This document shows, in pieces, positions 56,474 to 64,000 of a stretch of DNA of 64,000 nucleotides. The position numbers and the translations under genes are program-made. The notes beneath the pieces are model-generated. The model saw only the letters and a list, made by a program, of their open reading frames with translations, did no database searches and was not told the origin of the DNA. This DNA comes from Desulfoferula mesophila. GTDB taxonomy: Bacteria; Desulfobacterota; Desulfarculia; Desulfarculales; Desulfarculaceae. The stretch is from positions 3,177,501 to 3,241,500 of the forward strand of contig NZ_AP028679.1 of NCBI RefSeq assembly GCF_037076455.1. The letters run 5' to 3'. Each line of letters begins with the position of its first letter. The first letter of the stretch is position 1.

Positions 56474-58648
56474 ATGGGCTTTTTCTCGACCAGCCGACCT
56501 TTTGAAAAGCACTTGGGCCAAGCCAAGGAGGTGTTGGAAAGCAATTGGATGGGGAGCTACACCAGGCCCGCCAACGGCTTGTACCCCCACCAGTGGAACT
56601 GGGACTCCGCTTTCATAGCCCTGGGCTATGCCAATTACCTGCCGCAAAGGGGAAGGCGGGAGCTTGGCCGCCTGTTCGCCGCCCAGTGGCCCAACGGCAT
56701 GGTCCCCCATATAGTCTTCAACCCAGACTACCTGGGAGGCTATTTCCCGGAGCCCGACTTTTGGCAGTGTCCCCAGGGCCGCCAAACCAGCGGCCTGACC
56801 ATGCCGCCCCTGCACGCCGAGGCCTGCCTGCGCCTGCACCGGCTGGCCCACGACCAGGAAAGCAGCCGCGGCTTTCTGGCCGAGATGTTTCCCAAGCTCC
56901 TGCAAGGCCACCGCTATCTATACCGCGAGCGCGACCCCGAGCGGGAGGGGCTCATCTATATCCGGCATCCCTGGGAGTCGGGCCGGGACAACGCGCCCGC
57001 CTGGGACGCTCCCCTGGGCGCCATCGACCTGAACCAGGTGAGCATCCCCGCTTACCAGCGCCGGGACTTGGACAAGGGCGTGGACCAGGAGCAGAGGCCC
57101 GCCGACGAAGACTACGACCGCTACGTCTACCTGGTGGACCTCTTTCGGCGCCTGGACTACGACGAGGCGGCCATTCAAAAGGAATGCCCCTTTCTGGTGC
57201 AGGACATCGGCTTCAACAGCATCCTCTGCCGCGACAACCGCGCCCTCAAGGAGATCGCCGGCCTGCTGGGAAAAGACCAGGGCGAGATAGAGGAGTGGTA
57301 CCAGCAGACTTCCAAGGGGATTCGCGACAAGCTTTGGTCCGAGGATTACGGGCGCTTTGAATCCTTTGATCTGCGGGCCCAAAAGTTCCTGGACAGCCCC
57401 ACGGCCATGGGTTTCATGCCCCTGTACGCAGGAGTGGTGGACAGCGCCAAGAGCGCCCAGTTGTTTGGGCAGATGGACTCGGTGTCCTTTTGCGGCCTGC
57501 GTCAGGGCAACTGCTTTGCCATACCCGACTACGACATGACCGCCGAGGACTACAGCGAGGTAAACTACTGGCGGGGGCCGGTGTGGCTCAACATCAACTG
57601 GATGCTGGCGCAGGGCCTGGAAGACTACGGGTATTATTTCGAGTCCCAGATCCTTCGCAAGGACATCCTGGAGCTGGCGGTCCGCTTCGGCTTCCGGGAA
57701 TATTACGACTCCCATAAGGGCCTGGGGCTGGGCTCCAAACAATTTTCCTGGAGCGCCGCCCTGTTCATCGACGTGCTCGAGGGCTATTATCGGCAAAAGG
57801 ATTCCGAGCCCGGCCTGTTGGGGATAGTGCTCAGCGGCAAGCTGGGACACACCAGAGTCCTGAACGACCCGGACTCCGCCCCCGGCGAGGCGGGAGGCGG
57901 CGTCGATCAAGCGGTCAGCGAGTCGATCAAGGAGGTGGCCGAATCGTTTTTGGGCTCCGTGCGCGGGGCGGTGGATTACAAGGGCATCGCCCAATCGGAG
58001 CAGTACCACAAATACTGCGCAGCGGTGAAACTGCTGCCCGGGCTGAACCTGGCGTCCTTGGGTCAGGGAAAGCAGGCCCTGGCCTTTTGGATCAACCTGT
58101 TCAACATGCTGGTCATCCATGGGGTGATAGAGTTGGGGATGAAAAGCTCGGTGGCCGAGGTGCCCGACTTTTTCGACCGCGTGGCCTACAAGGTAGGCCC
58201 CCACCTCTTTTCGCCGCTCGACATCTACCACGGCGTGCTGCGGGGAAACCAGGCCCCGCCCCACCGCCTGCTGCCCCAGTTCATGCCCTGGGACAAGCGG
58301 CGCAAGCTGGCCTTCGCGCAACCCGACCCCAGGGTCCATTTCGCCCTTTCCTGCGGCTCCCGCTCCTGCGCCAAGGCGGGCTACTATGAGGCGCGGGAGC
58401 TTGACGAACAGTTGGACAACGCGGTCAAATCCTTCATCAGCTCCGAGGTGCTGGTGGACCCGGAGGAGAACCGGGTGGCCATGGAGGAGATGTTTCAGTG
58501 GTACCAGGAAGACTTCGGCGGCCAAGAGCCGATGCTGAAATTCGTGGCCGAGTTCATGCCCGAAGACGAGCACAAACGTTATCTGTTGGACAATCTGGAC
58601 AAGGTCGAGGTGGAGTACCTTTTTCACGACTGGCACCTCAACCGCTGA
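56474..58648 (+). CDS. GH63-like glycosidase fused to DUF547 domain
   Basis: A 724-residue protein. The N-terminal 460 residues look like an (alpha/alpha)6-barrel glycoside hydrolase of the GH63/mannosylglycerate-hydrolase type: LYPHQWNWDSAFIALGYANY near 37-56, IRHPWESGRDNAPAWD near 156-171, and NYWRGPVWLNINWMLAQGLED near 365-385 with a catalytic-type acid region. The rest (about 480-724) matches DUF547, with WINLFNMLVIHGVIE and the LSCGSRSCAK motif. The join of these two domains is unusual. No signal peptide is seen, so it should be cytoplasmic, acting on compatible solutes or glycogen-like glucans; that is inference. It is followed seven bases later by ubiE. Confidence 0.8.
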   Translation: MGFFSTSRPFEKHLGQAKEVLESNWMGSYTRPANGLYPHQWNWDSAFIALGYANYLPQRGRRELGRLFAAQWPNGMVPHIVFNPDYLGGYFPEPDFWQCPQGRQTSGLTMPPLHAEACLRLHRLAHDQESSRGFLAEMFPKLLQGHRYLYRERDPEREGLIYIRHPWESGRDNAPAWDAPLGAIDLNQVSIPAYQRRDLDKGVDQEQRPADEDYDRYVYLVDLFRRLDYDEAAIQKECPFLVQDIGFNSILCRDNRALKEIAGLLGKDQGEIEEWYQQTSKGIRDKLWSEDYGRFESFDLRAQKFLDSPTAMGFMPLYAGVVDSAKSAQLFGQMDSVSFCGLRQGNCFAIPDYDMTAEDYSEVNYWRGPVWLNINWMLAQGLEDYGYYFESQILRKDILELAVRFGFREYYDSHKGLGLGSKQFSWSAALFIDVLEGYYRQKDSEPGLLGIVLSGKLGHTRVLNDPDSAPGEAGGGVDQAVSESIKEVAESFLGSVRGAVDYKGIAQSEQYHKYCAAVKLLPGLNLASLGQGKQALAFWINLFNMLVIHGVIELGMKSSVAEVPDFFDRVAYKVGPHLFSPLDIYHGVLRGNQAPPHRLLPQFMPWDKRRKLAFAQPDPRVHFALSCGSRSCAKAGYYEARELDEQLDNAVKSFISSEVLVDPEENRVAMEEMFQWYQEDFGGQEPMLKFVAEFMPEDEHKRYLLDNLDKVEVEYLFHDWHLNR

Positions 58649-58654
58649 AGCGCC

Positions 58655-59422
58655 ATGCCTGACTTGAGATCATTCCTGCGGCTGACACCCGCCCGGGGGC
58701 CACTAAGCCCCGAGACTAAAACGGCCTTGGTCAAAGAGCACTTCGAGGCGGTGGCCAGGCATTACGACTTGGCCAACAACATCATGAGCCTGGGCCTGCA
58801 CCGTCCCTGGAAAAAGCTCGCCGTGCAGATTCTGGACCCGCGGCCCGGCCAGCGCTTGGCCGATATATGCGGCGGCACGGCGGACCTGGCTCTGCTGGCC
58901 CAGCGCCACCGCGCTGCCCAAGGCCAGTCAGGCACGGCGGTGGTCTACGACCTGAACCGCACCATGCTGGAGTTGGGCCGGGCCAAGGCCCGGCGGTCCG
59001 CCCACGGCGGGGGCATCAGCTTTGTGCAGGGCGATGCCCAGAACCTGGCCCTGGCCGACGGCAGCGTGGACGAGGTAATGGTGGGCTTCGGGGTGCGCAA
59101 CCTCGCGGACATGGCCCAGGGCTTCCGGGAGATGGCCCGGGTGCTCCGGCCTGGCGGCAGGCTGGTGTGCCTGGAGTTCTCCCAGCCTTCCGCCGCCTGG
59201 TTCGCCTGGCTTTACGACCTCTATTCCTGCCTTCTCATGCCCCTGGTGGGCCGGGTGTTCACCGGCTCCTGGAGCACCTATTCCTACCTGGCCGGCTCCA
59301 TCCGGCGCTTCCCCGCTCCCGACGAGCTGGGCCGCGTCATCAGGGAGGCGGGTTTCTCCCGGGTTGGCTGGCGCCGCTTGAGCGGCGGCATCGCCACCAT
59401 ACATTGGGCGCGCAAGCCGTGA
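58655..59422 (+). CDS. ubiE: UbiE/MenG-type C-methyltransferase
   Basis: A 255-residue SAM-dependent methyltransferase of the UbiE family that makes menaquinone (or ubiquinone) from demethylmenaquinone. HFEAVARHYDLANNIMSLGLHRPWKK near residues 28-53 (two parts), the SAM loop LADICGGTADLA near 69-80, GFGVRNLAD near 139-147 and YSYLAGSIRRFP near 207-218 are diagnostic. In an anaerobe menaquinone is the likely product. It follows the GH63-DUF547 gene by six bases, and its stop overlaps the next methyltransferase start. Confidence 0.9.
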   Translation: MPDLRSFLRLTPARGPLSPETKTALVKEHFEAVARHYDLANNIMSLGLHRPWKKLAVQILDPRPGQRLADICGGTADLALLAQRHRAAQGQSGTAVVYDLNRTMLELGRAKARRSAHGGGISFVQGDAQNLALADGSVDEVMVGFGVRNLADMAQGFREMARVLRPGGRLVCLEFSQPSAAWFAWLYDLYSCLLMPLVGRVFTGSWSTYSYLAGSIRRFPAPDELGRVIREAGFSRVGWRRLSGGIATIHWARKP

Positions 59423-59991
59423 AGCTCAACCTGGCCGAACGCTGGATGGTCAACAGCCCGGTGCGCCTGGCCCTGCAGCGACGGGTGCTCGGCCAAATGC
59501 TGGCCATGGCCCGCCCGGCGCCGGGGAGCGACGTCTTGGAGATAGGCTGCGGCCGGGGAGAAGGCGGGCGGCTCCTGCGCGAGCACACCCGGCCCCGCCG
59601 CCTGCTGCTCATGGACATGGACCCGGCCATGGCCCGCCTGGCGCGGCTGCGGGGGGAGAACGTCCTGGTGGGGGACGCCGAGGCCCTGCCCCTAAAGAGC
59701 GCCAGTCTGGACGCGGTGTTCGGTTTCGGTTTCTTGCACCACGTGCCCGATTGGCGGGCGGCCCTGGGCGAGGTGGCCAGGGTGCTCAAGCCCGGCGGGG
59801 TCTACTTCCTGGAGGAGTTTTACCCCGCCACCTACCAAAATTTTCTTACGCGCCACATCCTGGCCCACCCCGCCCAGGACCGCTTTCACGGCCTGGATTT
59901 GCATGACGGCTTGGAGCGGGCCGGCCTCGGCCTCCTGGCCTGCCGCGAGCACTCCTGGTGGGGCATCGTGGGTGCCGCCCGCAAGGGTTAG
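59419..59991 (+). CDS. Class I SAM-dependent methyltransferase
   Basis: A 190-residue methyltransferase of the Methyltransf_11 type. The SAM-binding loop DVLEIGCGRGEGGRLL lies near residue 38-53, DAEALPLKSASLDAVFGFGFLHHV near 83-106 (two parts) and VLKPGGVYFLEEF near 120-132. The GTG start at 59419 overlaps the ubiE stop (GTGA), so both are coupled. The small-molecule substrate is unknown; a second quinone or lipid methylation is possible. It converges with zwf, the two stop codons overlapping at 59988-59991. Confidence 0.85.
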   Translation: MKLNLAERWMVNSPVRLALQRRVLGQMLAMARPAPGSDVLEIGCGRGEGGRLLREHTRPRRLLLMDMDPAMARLARLRGENVLVGDAEALPLKSASLDAVFGFGFLHHVPDWRAALGEVARVLKPGGVYFLEEFYPATYQNFLTRHILAHPAQDRFHGLDLHDGLERAGLGLLACREHSWWGIVGAARKG

Positions 59992-61544
59992 CTGTCGTCC
60001 ACGGAGTGCACCCGGCACATGGCGATGTCCTCCTGGCACTGCAAGATGGTGGGCAGGGTCCAGGTGCGGCCGTCCTTGGCGATGAGCACCTCAGCCTGCT
60101 CGGGCCCCCAGGTCCCGGCCTGGTAGTTGGGGAAATCGGTCGGGCGCTGCTCGGCCCAAACGTCAAGGATGGGCTGGATGACCCCCCAGGCGGCCTCGGC
60201 CTGGTCGGCCCGCATGAACAGGGTGGCATCGCCGTTCATGATGTCCAGCAGCAGGGTTTCGTAGGCGTCCACCGGCTCCTCGCGGAAGGCCTCCTTGTAG
60301 AAAAACTGCATCATTACCGGGGTCAGGTGGAGGGACGGGCCCGGCTGTTTGGACTCGAAGCGCAACAGAATGCCCTCCTCGGGCTGAATGGCGATGATCA
60401 GGCGATTGGGCTGGCGGTCCAGCAGTGCCCGGGCCGGGAAGGTCTGGTGCGGCACCGGGCGGAACTGGATCGACACCTCGGTGATGCGGTCGGAGAGCCG
60501 TTTGCCGGTGCGCAGGTAAAAAGGCACGCCTTGCCAGCGCCAGTTGTCCACGTAGAGCTTTACCGCCGCGTAGGTCTCGGTCAGCGACTCTGGGTCCACG
60601 TTGGGCTCCTGGCGGTAGCCCGGCACGTGCTCCCCCTGCAGCCAGCCTCCCCCGTATTGCCCTCGCACCGCGTATTCATGCACCTGGCTGGGGGGTATGT
60701 CGCGGATGGCGTGCAGCACGTCCACCTTCTTGTTGCGCACCTCGTTGTCGTCAAAGGTGATGGGCGCTTCCATGGCCACCAGGCAAAGTATCTGCAGCAG
60801 GTGGTTTTGGATCATGTCGCGCAGGGCGCCGGCCTTGTCGTAATAATGGCCCCGGTGCTCCACTCCCAGTTTCTCGGCCACGTTGATCTGCACGTGGTCG
60901 ATGTAGTGGCGGTTCCAGATGGGCTCGAACATCGCGTTGGCCAGACGAAAGGCCAGGATGTTCTGCACCGTCTCCTTGCCCAGGAAATGGTCGATGCGAA
61001 AAATTTGCTTCTCGTCGAAGAGCCGGCCCAACAGCCGGTTGAGCTCCCGCGCCGATTCCAGGTCGGAGCCGAAGGGCTTTTCCACCACGATGCGGGCGTG
61101 CTCCCGCCGCTGGTTGAGCCGCGCCTTGGCCAGGCCCTCGGTTATGGGCGCCATCATGGCCGGCGGCATGGCCAGGTAAAAGACCCGCTGGGCCTTGTCC
61201 CCCCAGTCCTTCTCGATCCTCTCCAGTTCGTCGCTCAAATCCTGGTAAGCCTGCTTCTGCTCCAGGTCGGCCTCCAGAAAATCCAGATGGCTCACGAAAT
61301 TTTCCCAGGACTCCTTGCCGGGCTTGCCGTGGCGGGAGAACTGCTCCACCCCCTCGCGCAGGTGGTCCAGGTATTGGCTCTTTTTGGTATGCAGATGTCC
61401 TATGCCCATGATGCTGAACTTGTCCGGCAGCCAGCCGTCCCGGAACAAATCGTATATGGCGGGCACCAGCTTGCGCCAGGCCAGGTCTCCGGCGGCTCCG
61501 AAGATGGTGAAGATGGTGGGCTCGGGTCTTTCCTGCCTGCTCAT
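59988..61544 (-). CDS. zwf: Glucose-6-phosphate 1-dehydrogenase
   Basis: A 518-residue NADP-dependent enzyme that converts glucose 6-phosphate to 6-phosphogluconolactone, the first step of the oxidative pentose phosphate pathway. The coenzyme loop FTIFGAAGDLAWRKLVPAIY lies near residue 11-30 and the active site RIDHFLGKETVQN near 170-182, with RHYIDHVQINVAE near 205. The usual Lys of GDLAKRK is Trp here (GDLAWRK), which is seldom seen. ATG 61544 follows GAGG by six bases. It overlaps gnd by four bases, so both are made together. Confidence 0.96.
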   Translation of the reverse strand: MSRQERPEPTIFTIFGAAGDLAWRKLVPAIYDLFRDGWLPDKFSIMGIGHLHTKKSQYLDHLREGVEQFSRHGKPGKESWENFVSHLDFLEADLEQKQAYQDLSDELERIEKDWGDKAQRVFYLAMPPAMMAPITEGLAKARLNQRREHARIVVEKPFGSDLESARELNRLLGRLFDEKQIFRIDHFLGKETVQNILAFRLANAMFEPIWNRHYIDHVQINVAEKLGVEHRGHYYDKAGALRDMIQNHLLQILCLVAMEAPITFDDNEVRNKKVDVLHAIRDIPPSQVHEYAVRGQYGGGWLQGEHVPGYRQEPNVDPESLTETYAAVKLYVDNWRWQGVPFYLRTGKRLSDRITEVSIQFRPVPHQTFPARALLDRQPNRLIIAIQPEEGILLRFESKQPGPSLHLTPVMMQFFYKEAFREEPVDAYETLLLDIMNGDATLFMRADQAEAAWGVIQPILDVWAEQRPTDFPNYQAGTWGPEQAEVLIAKDGRTWTLPTILQCQEDIAMCRVHSVDDS

Positions 61545-62968
61545 ACGCTGCCTCGTGATTGTTGCCATTGGTGATGGAAGACGCCTTCACGGTCCACCCG
61601 CTCAAAGGTGTGCCCCCCGAAAAAGTCGCGCTGCGCCTGCACCAGGTTGGTGGGCAGGTGCTCGGAGCGCATGGCGTCCAGATAGGCCAGCGAGGCCATG
61701 AGGCCGGGCGCCGGGATGCCGGAGGCGGCCGCCAGGCTCACCACCTCGCGCAGGGCCGGCGCGCCGCTTCGCACCTGCTCGCCCAGCTCGTGGTCCAGCA
61801 AAAGGCAGGGCAAGTCTGGCCGATCCTGGTAGGCCAGCCGCAGGCGCTCCAGGAGCTTGGCCCTGATGATGCAGCCGCCCCGCCAGATGCGGCAGACCTC
61901 CTCCAGCTTGAGGCCGTATTCGTATTTCCGCGAAGCGCCGGCCAAAAGGGCCATGCCCTGGCTAAAGGTCAGGATGAGGCCGGTGTAAAGGGCGCTTTCC
62001 AGCAGCGAGCTCAAGCGCTCCGGTTCGATCTGCACAGGCTCCGAGCGGCCAAGGCGCTCTTCCAGTTGCTGTCGCAGTTGGCCGTGCACCGACAGGTTGC
62101 GCATGCTCACCGCGCCGTCGATGGTGGGCGTGGGCTCCTGCAGCTCCATGGCGTCCTGGGAGGTCCACTTGCCGGTGCCCTTTTGCTTGGCCTGGTCCAG
62201 AATCATGTCCACCAAGAAGTGATCCGACTGGGGGTCCTTGACCTCGAAGATGCGGGCGGTGATCTCCAGCAGGTAGGATCCCAGCTCACCCTGGCTCCAG
62301 CCCCGGTAAATGGGCGCCAGTTGCTCGGGCCCCAGGCCGGCTCCCCGGTGCAGTAGATCGTAGGTCTCGGCGATCATCTCCATGAAGGCGTACTCGATGC
62401 CGTTGTGCACCATCTTTACGTAGTGCCCGGCCGAGCCGCTTCCCAGAAAAGTTACGCAGGGCTCGCCGTCCACTTGGGCCGCCGCCTTCTCCAAGATGTA
62501 GTGCACCCGGTCGTAGGCCTGCTTGTGGCCGCCGGGCATCAGGCTGGGGCCGTGGCGGGCCCCCTCTTCGCCGCCCGAGATGCCCATGCCCAAGTAACCC
62601 AAGTCCAGCTTCTCCACCTTGGCGGCGCGCCAGTCGGTGTCGCTGAAATGGGAATTTCCGCCGTCGATGATCAAATCGCTCTCTCCCAACAAGGGCGTCA
62701 GCTCGTCGATCACCGCGTCCACCGCCTTGCCGGCCGAGACGATGAGCAGCACCGAGCGCGGCGGCTCCAGCAGGTCCACGAACTCTCGCAAGGTGCGGCC
62801 GGCCTGGATGGAGCGGCCGCCCGCTTCGTGGCTCATGAACTCATCGGTCTTTTCCGTAGTGCGGTTGTAGACCCCCACGGTGAAGCCCTTGTCCGCCAGG
62901 TTGAGCACCAGGTTCCGGCCCATGTTGCCCAGGCCGATCACCCCTATGTCGCATTTGGGATCACTCAT
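61541..62968 (-). CDS. gnd: 6-phosphogluconate dehydrogenase, decarboxylating
   Basis: A 475-residue enzyme that makes ribulose 5-phosphate, CO2 and NAD(P)H from 6-phosphogluconate. The Rossmann loop IGVIGLGNMGRNLVLNLADKG lies near residue 7-27, the catalytic Lys in GHYVKMVHNGIEY near 178-190, and ILDQAKQKGTGKWTSQDAMEL (two adjoining parts) near 245-265. The N-terminal acidic residue after strand two is replaced by NRTT, as in NADP-binding members. Its stop overlaps the zwf start by four bases. It follows the HAD gene by 18 bases. Confidence 0.97.
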   Translation of the reverse strand: MSDPKCDIGVIGLGNMGRNLVLNLADKGFTVGVYNRTTEKTDEFMSHEAGGRSIQAGRTLREFVDLLEPPRSVLLIVSAGKAVDAVIDELTPLLGESDLIIDGGNSHFSDTDWRAAKVEKLDLGYLGMGISGGEEGARHGPSLMPGGHKQAYDRVHYILEKAAAQVDGEPCVTFLGSGSAGHYVKMVHNGIEYAFMEMIAETYDLLHRGAGLGPEQLAPIYRGWSQGELGSYLLEITARIFEVKDPQSDHFLVDMILDQAKQKGTGKWTSQDAMELQEPTPTIDGAVSMRNLSVHGQLRQQLEERLGRSEPVQIEPERLSSLLESALYTGLILTFSQGMALLAGASRKYEYGLKLEEVCRIWRGGCIIRAKLLERLRLAYQDRPDLPCLLLDHELGEQVRSGAPALREVVSLAAASGIPAPGLMASLAYLDAMRSEHLPTNLVQAQRDFFGGHTFERVDREGVFHHQWQQSRGSV

Positions 62969-62986
62969 GTTTTCCGTCCCGCCTCA

Positions 62987-63601
62987 TTATTCCAGCCCCA
63001 GCTCGGCCAGCCGGTCTCGGGTGGATTCGTAACCAATATGGTGGAGCCCGTTGATGCCCAGGGTTTCGGCGACCTGCACGAACATCAGGCGGTCGTCTAT
63101 GTAGATCGATTCCTCGGCCTTGCTCTGCACCCCGTCCAGGGCCAGGCGATACATGTCCTCGTCCGGCTTGCGATAGTGCACAAAACAGGAGCTGACGAAA
63201 AAGTCGAAGATCTCGTGCAGGCGAAAAGTGGCGATGCGATGCTCGGTCAGCTCGCGCCCCTCGTTGCTCACCGCCACCACGTGCAGGCCGTGGCGCTTTT
63301 TAAGGCCGCGCACCAAGTCCAGCATGTCCTGCTTGGCCTGGCTTTGGGCATACATGAACTGCTTGAACTCCTCGCGCGCGAAAGAGCGTTCCTGATGAAA
63401 CACCACCCGGTCCAGGTATTGGTCCAGGGTCAGCTTGCCCTCCTCGTAGGTGTCAAAGGTGAGGTGGTGCCGCTCGTCCATGTCCTCGTGATCGAGCCCA
63501 TACTTTTCGGCGGCCTTGCGGCGGCTGTGCCGATCCCAACCGTTGGTCAGCACCACGCCCCCTATGTCCAAAAGCAGGGTATCTATGCGCGGCTCGGGCA
63601 T
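62987..63601 (-). CDS. HAD-superfamily phosphatase (HAD-IA)
   Basis: A 204-residue HAD-IA hydrolase. The nucleophile motif is LLLDIGGVVLTNG near residue 9-21 (D-x-G type), motif II Ser/Thr is VVAVSNEGRE near 112-121, the motif III Lys is in HYRKPDEDMYRLAL near 142-155, and the acidic motif IV in SIYIDDRLMFV near 165-175. It lies between the transketolase and gnd genes, so a sugar-phosphate substrate is plausible; the second Asp of DxD being Gly means it may not act as a classical phosphatase, though many HAD-IA members look like this. Confidence 0.88.
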   Translation of the reverse strand: MPEPRIDTLLLDIGGVVLTNGWDRHSRRKAAEKYGLDHEDMDERHHLTFDTYEEGKLTLDQYLDRVVFHQERSFAREEFKQFMYAQSQAKQDMLDLVRGLKKRHGLHVVAVSNEGRELTEHRIATFRLHEIFDFFVSSCFVHYRKPDEDMYRLALDGVQSKAEESIYIDDRLMFVQVAETLGINGLHHIGYESTRDRLAELGLE

Positions 63602-63610
63602 ATCACCTCC

Positions 63611-64000
63611 TCATTTAGCGGATTGTTTGGTCCGCCCCACCAAATCCAGCGCCTTGCGGCACACGTTGTCCAGGCTGAAGCCGTAGTGGGCCATCACCTC
63701 CCCGCCGGGAGCCGAGGCTCCGAAGGTGTCCACGCTCACCGTGTCCACCAGGGGATCGGGCCGCAGGTAAGGCTGCCAACCCAGGCTCACCCCGGCCTCG
63801 AGGATGAGAAGCGGCAGCCCCTCGGGCAACACCTGGCGACGGTACTCCTCGGGTTGCTGGCGGAACAGATGCCAGGCCGGCAGGCTCACCACCCTGGCGG
63901 CCACGCCCTGCTCGGCCAGCTGGGCCCGGGCGGCCAGGGCCAGGGACACCTCCGAGCCGGTGGCCACCAGGGCCAGGGCCTCCGGGCCCTCGGCGGCCGG
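63611..64000 (-). CDS. tkt: Transketolase C-terminal part, cut by window edge
   Basis: The last 129 residues of a transketolase-type enzyme; the 5' end is beyond the right edge. LVATGSEVSLALAARAQLAEQGVAARVVSLP, in two adjoining parts, and the C-terminal VDTFGASAPGGEVMAHYGFSLDNV are the typical transketolase C-domain, following the pyrimidine-binding domain outside the window. It is 9 bases upstream of the HAD gene, so tkt-HAD-gnd-zwf is one pentose phosphate operon. Confidence 0.92.
   Translation of the reverse strand, partial: PAAEGPEALALVATGSEVSLALAARAQLAEQGVAARVVSLPAWHLFRQQPEEYRRQVLPEGLPLLILEAGVSLGWQPYLRPDPLVDTVSVDTFGASAPGGEVMAHYGFSLDNVCRKALDLVGRTKQSAK

Overview
The window is a 64-kb, GC-rich, gene-dense stretch of a bacterial chromosome. 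Gene content points to an anaerobic member of the former Deltaproteobacteria (Desulfobacterota), plausibly a Desulfarculus-like sulfate reducer: an HdrD/DsrK-type iron-sulfur protein with a NarI/DsrM-type membrane partner, TusA and DsrE-type sulfur carriers, an AprA-like flavoprotein, a tungsten-type aldehyde ferredoxin oxidoreductase, many ferredoxin-like proteins and many uptake systems for small organic acids and amino acids. The lineage is an inference from gene content; no rRNA, tRNA, CRISPR array, IS element or prophage was seen.

Layout. 1-4660: the 5' part of eno, an ACR3/BASS-type permease, a nitroreductase-like protein and an MBL-fold hydrolase. 4880-14056: an IclR regulator, an XRE-cupin regulator, a beta-keto acid cleavage enzyme, a complete branched-chain-amino-acid-type ABC importer, a sugar-epimerase-like SDR and a 3-hydroxyacyl-CoA dehydrogenase, which read as one catabolic unit. 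14117-19201: an Uup-type ABC-F protein, a DUF362 protein, an enoyl-CoA hydratase paralogue and an unrecognised gene. 19207-23952: a five-gene ArsR/DsrE/TusA/NarI-like/HdrD-like operon divergent from a sigma-54 activator, with a near-consensus sigma-54 promoter in front of the operon. 24062-27194: a membrane-bound nucleotidyl cyclase and a sodium-dependent amino-acid-type transporter with a 34-residue MetS-like subunit, closed by a strong terminator.

27264-34501 (minus strand): a GntR regulator, an AprA-like flavoprotein, a ferredoxin-GltD-like oxidoreductase and a tripartite tricarboxylate transporter (tctC, tctB, tctA). 34834-39957 (minus): lrp-like regulator, tandem glycine riboswitch, gcvT-gcvH-gcvPA-gcvPB and a terminator. 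40097-53779 (minus): a tightly packed 14-gene run: flavin reductase, TIGR04076 protein, five-gene dipeptide-type ABC importer, iron-sulfur flavoprotein, four-cluster ferredoxin, aldehyde ferredoxin oxidoreductase, DUF917, DUF1177, PanE-like dehydrogenase and alanine dehydrogenase, ending in a terminator. 54022-55877: a PAS histidine kinase and NarL-type regulator. 55986-59991: a MoaD/ThiS-like protein, a GH63-like/DUF547 fusion, UbiE and a second methyltransferase. 59988-64000 (minus): zwf, gnd, a HAD phosphatase and the end of a transketolase, a pentose phosphate operon.

How it fits together. Four separate importers (Liv, Tct, Dpp and NSS types) are each present, and three of them sit next to their own redox or CoA-dependent catabolic enzymes. 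The two most novel-looking units are the Dpp/AOR/DUF917/DUF1177/Ald operon, whose substrate is unknown but which would deliver amino-acid-derived carbon to alanine dehydrogenase next to the glycine cleavage system, and the sigma-54-controlled sulfur-relay operon, which links sulfur carriers to a membrane quinone-thiol module.
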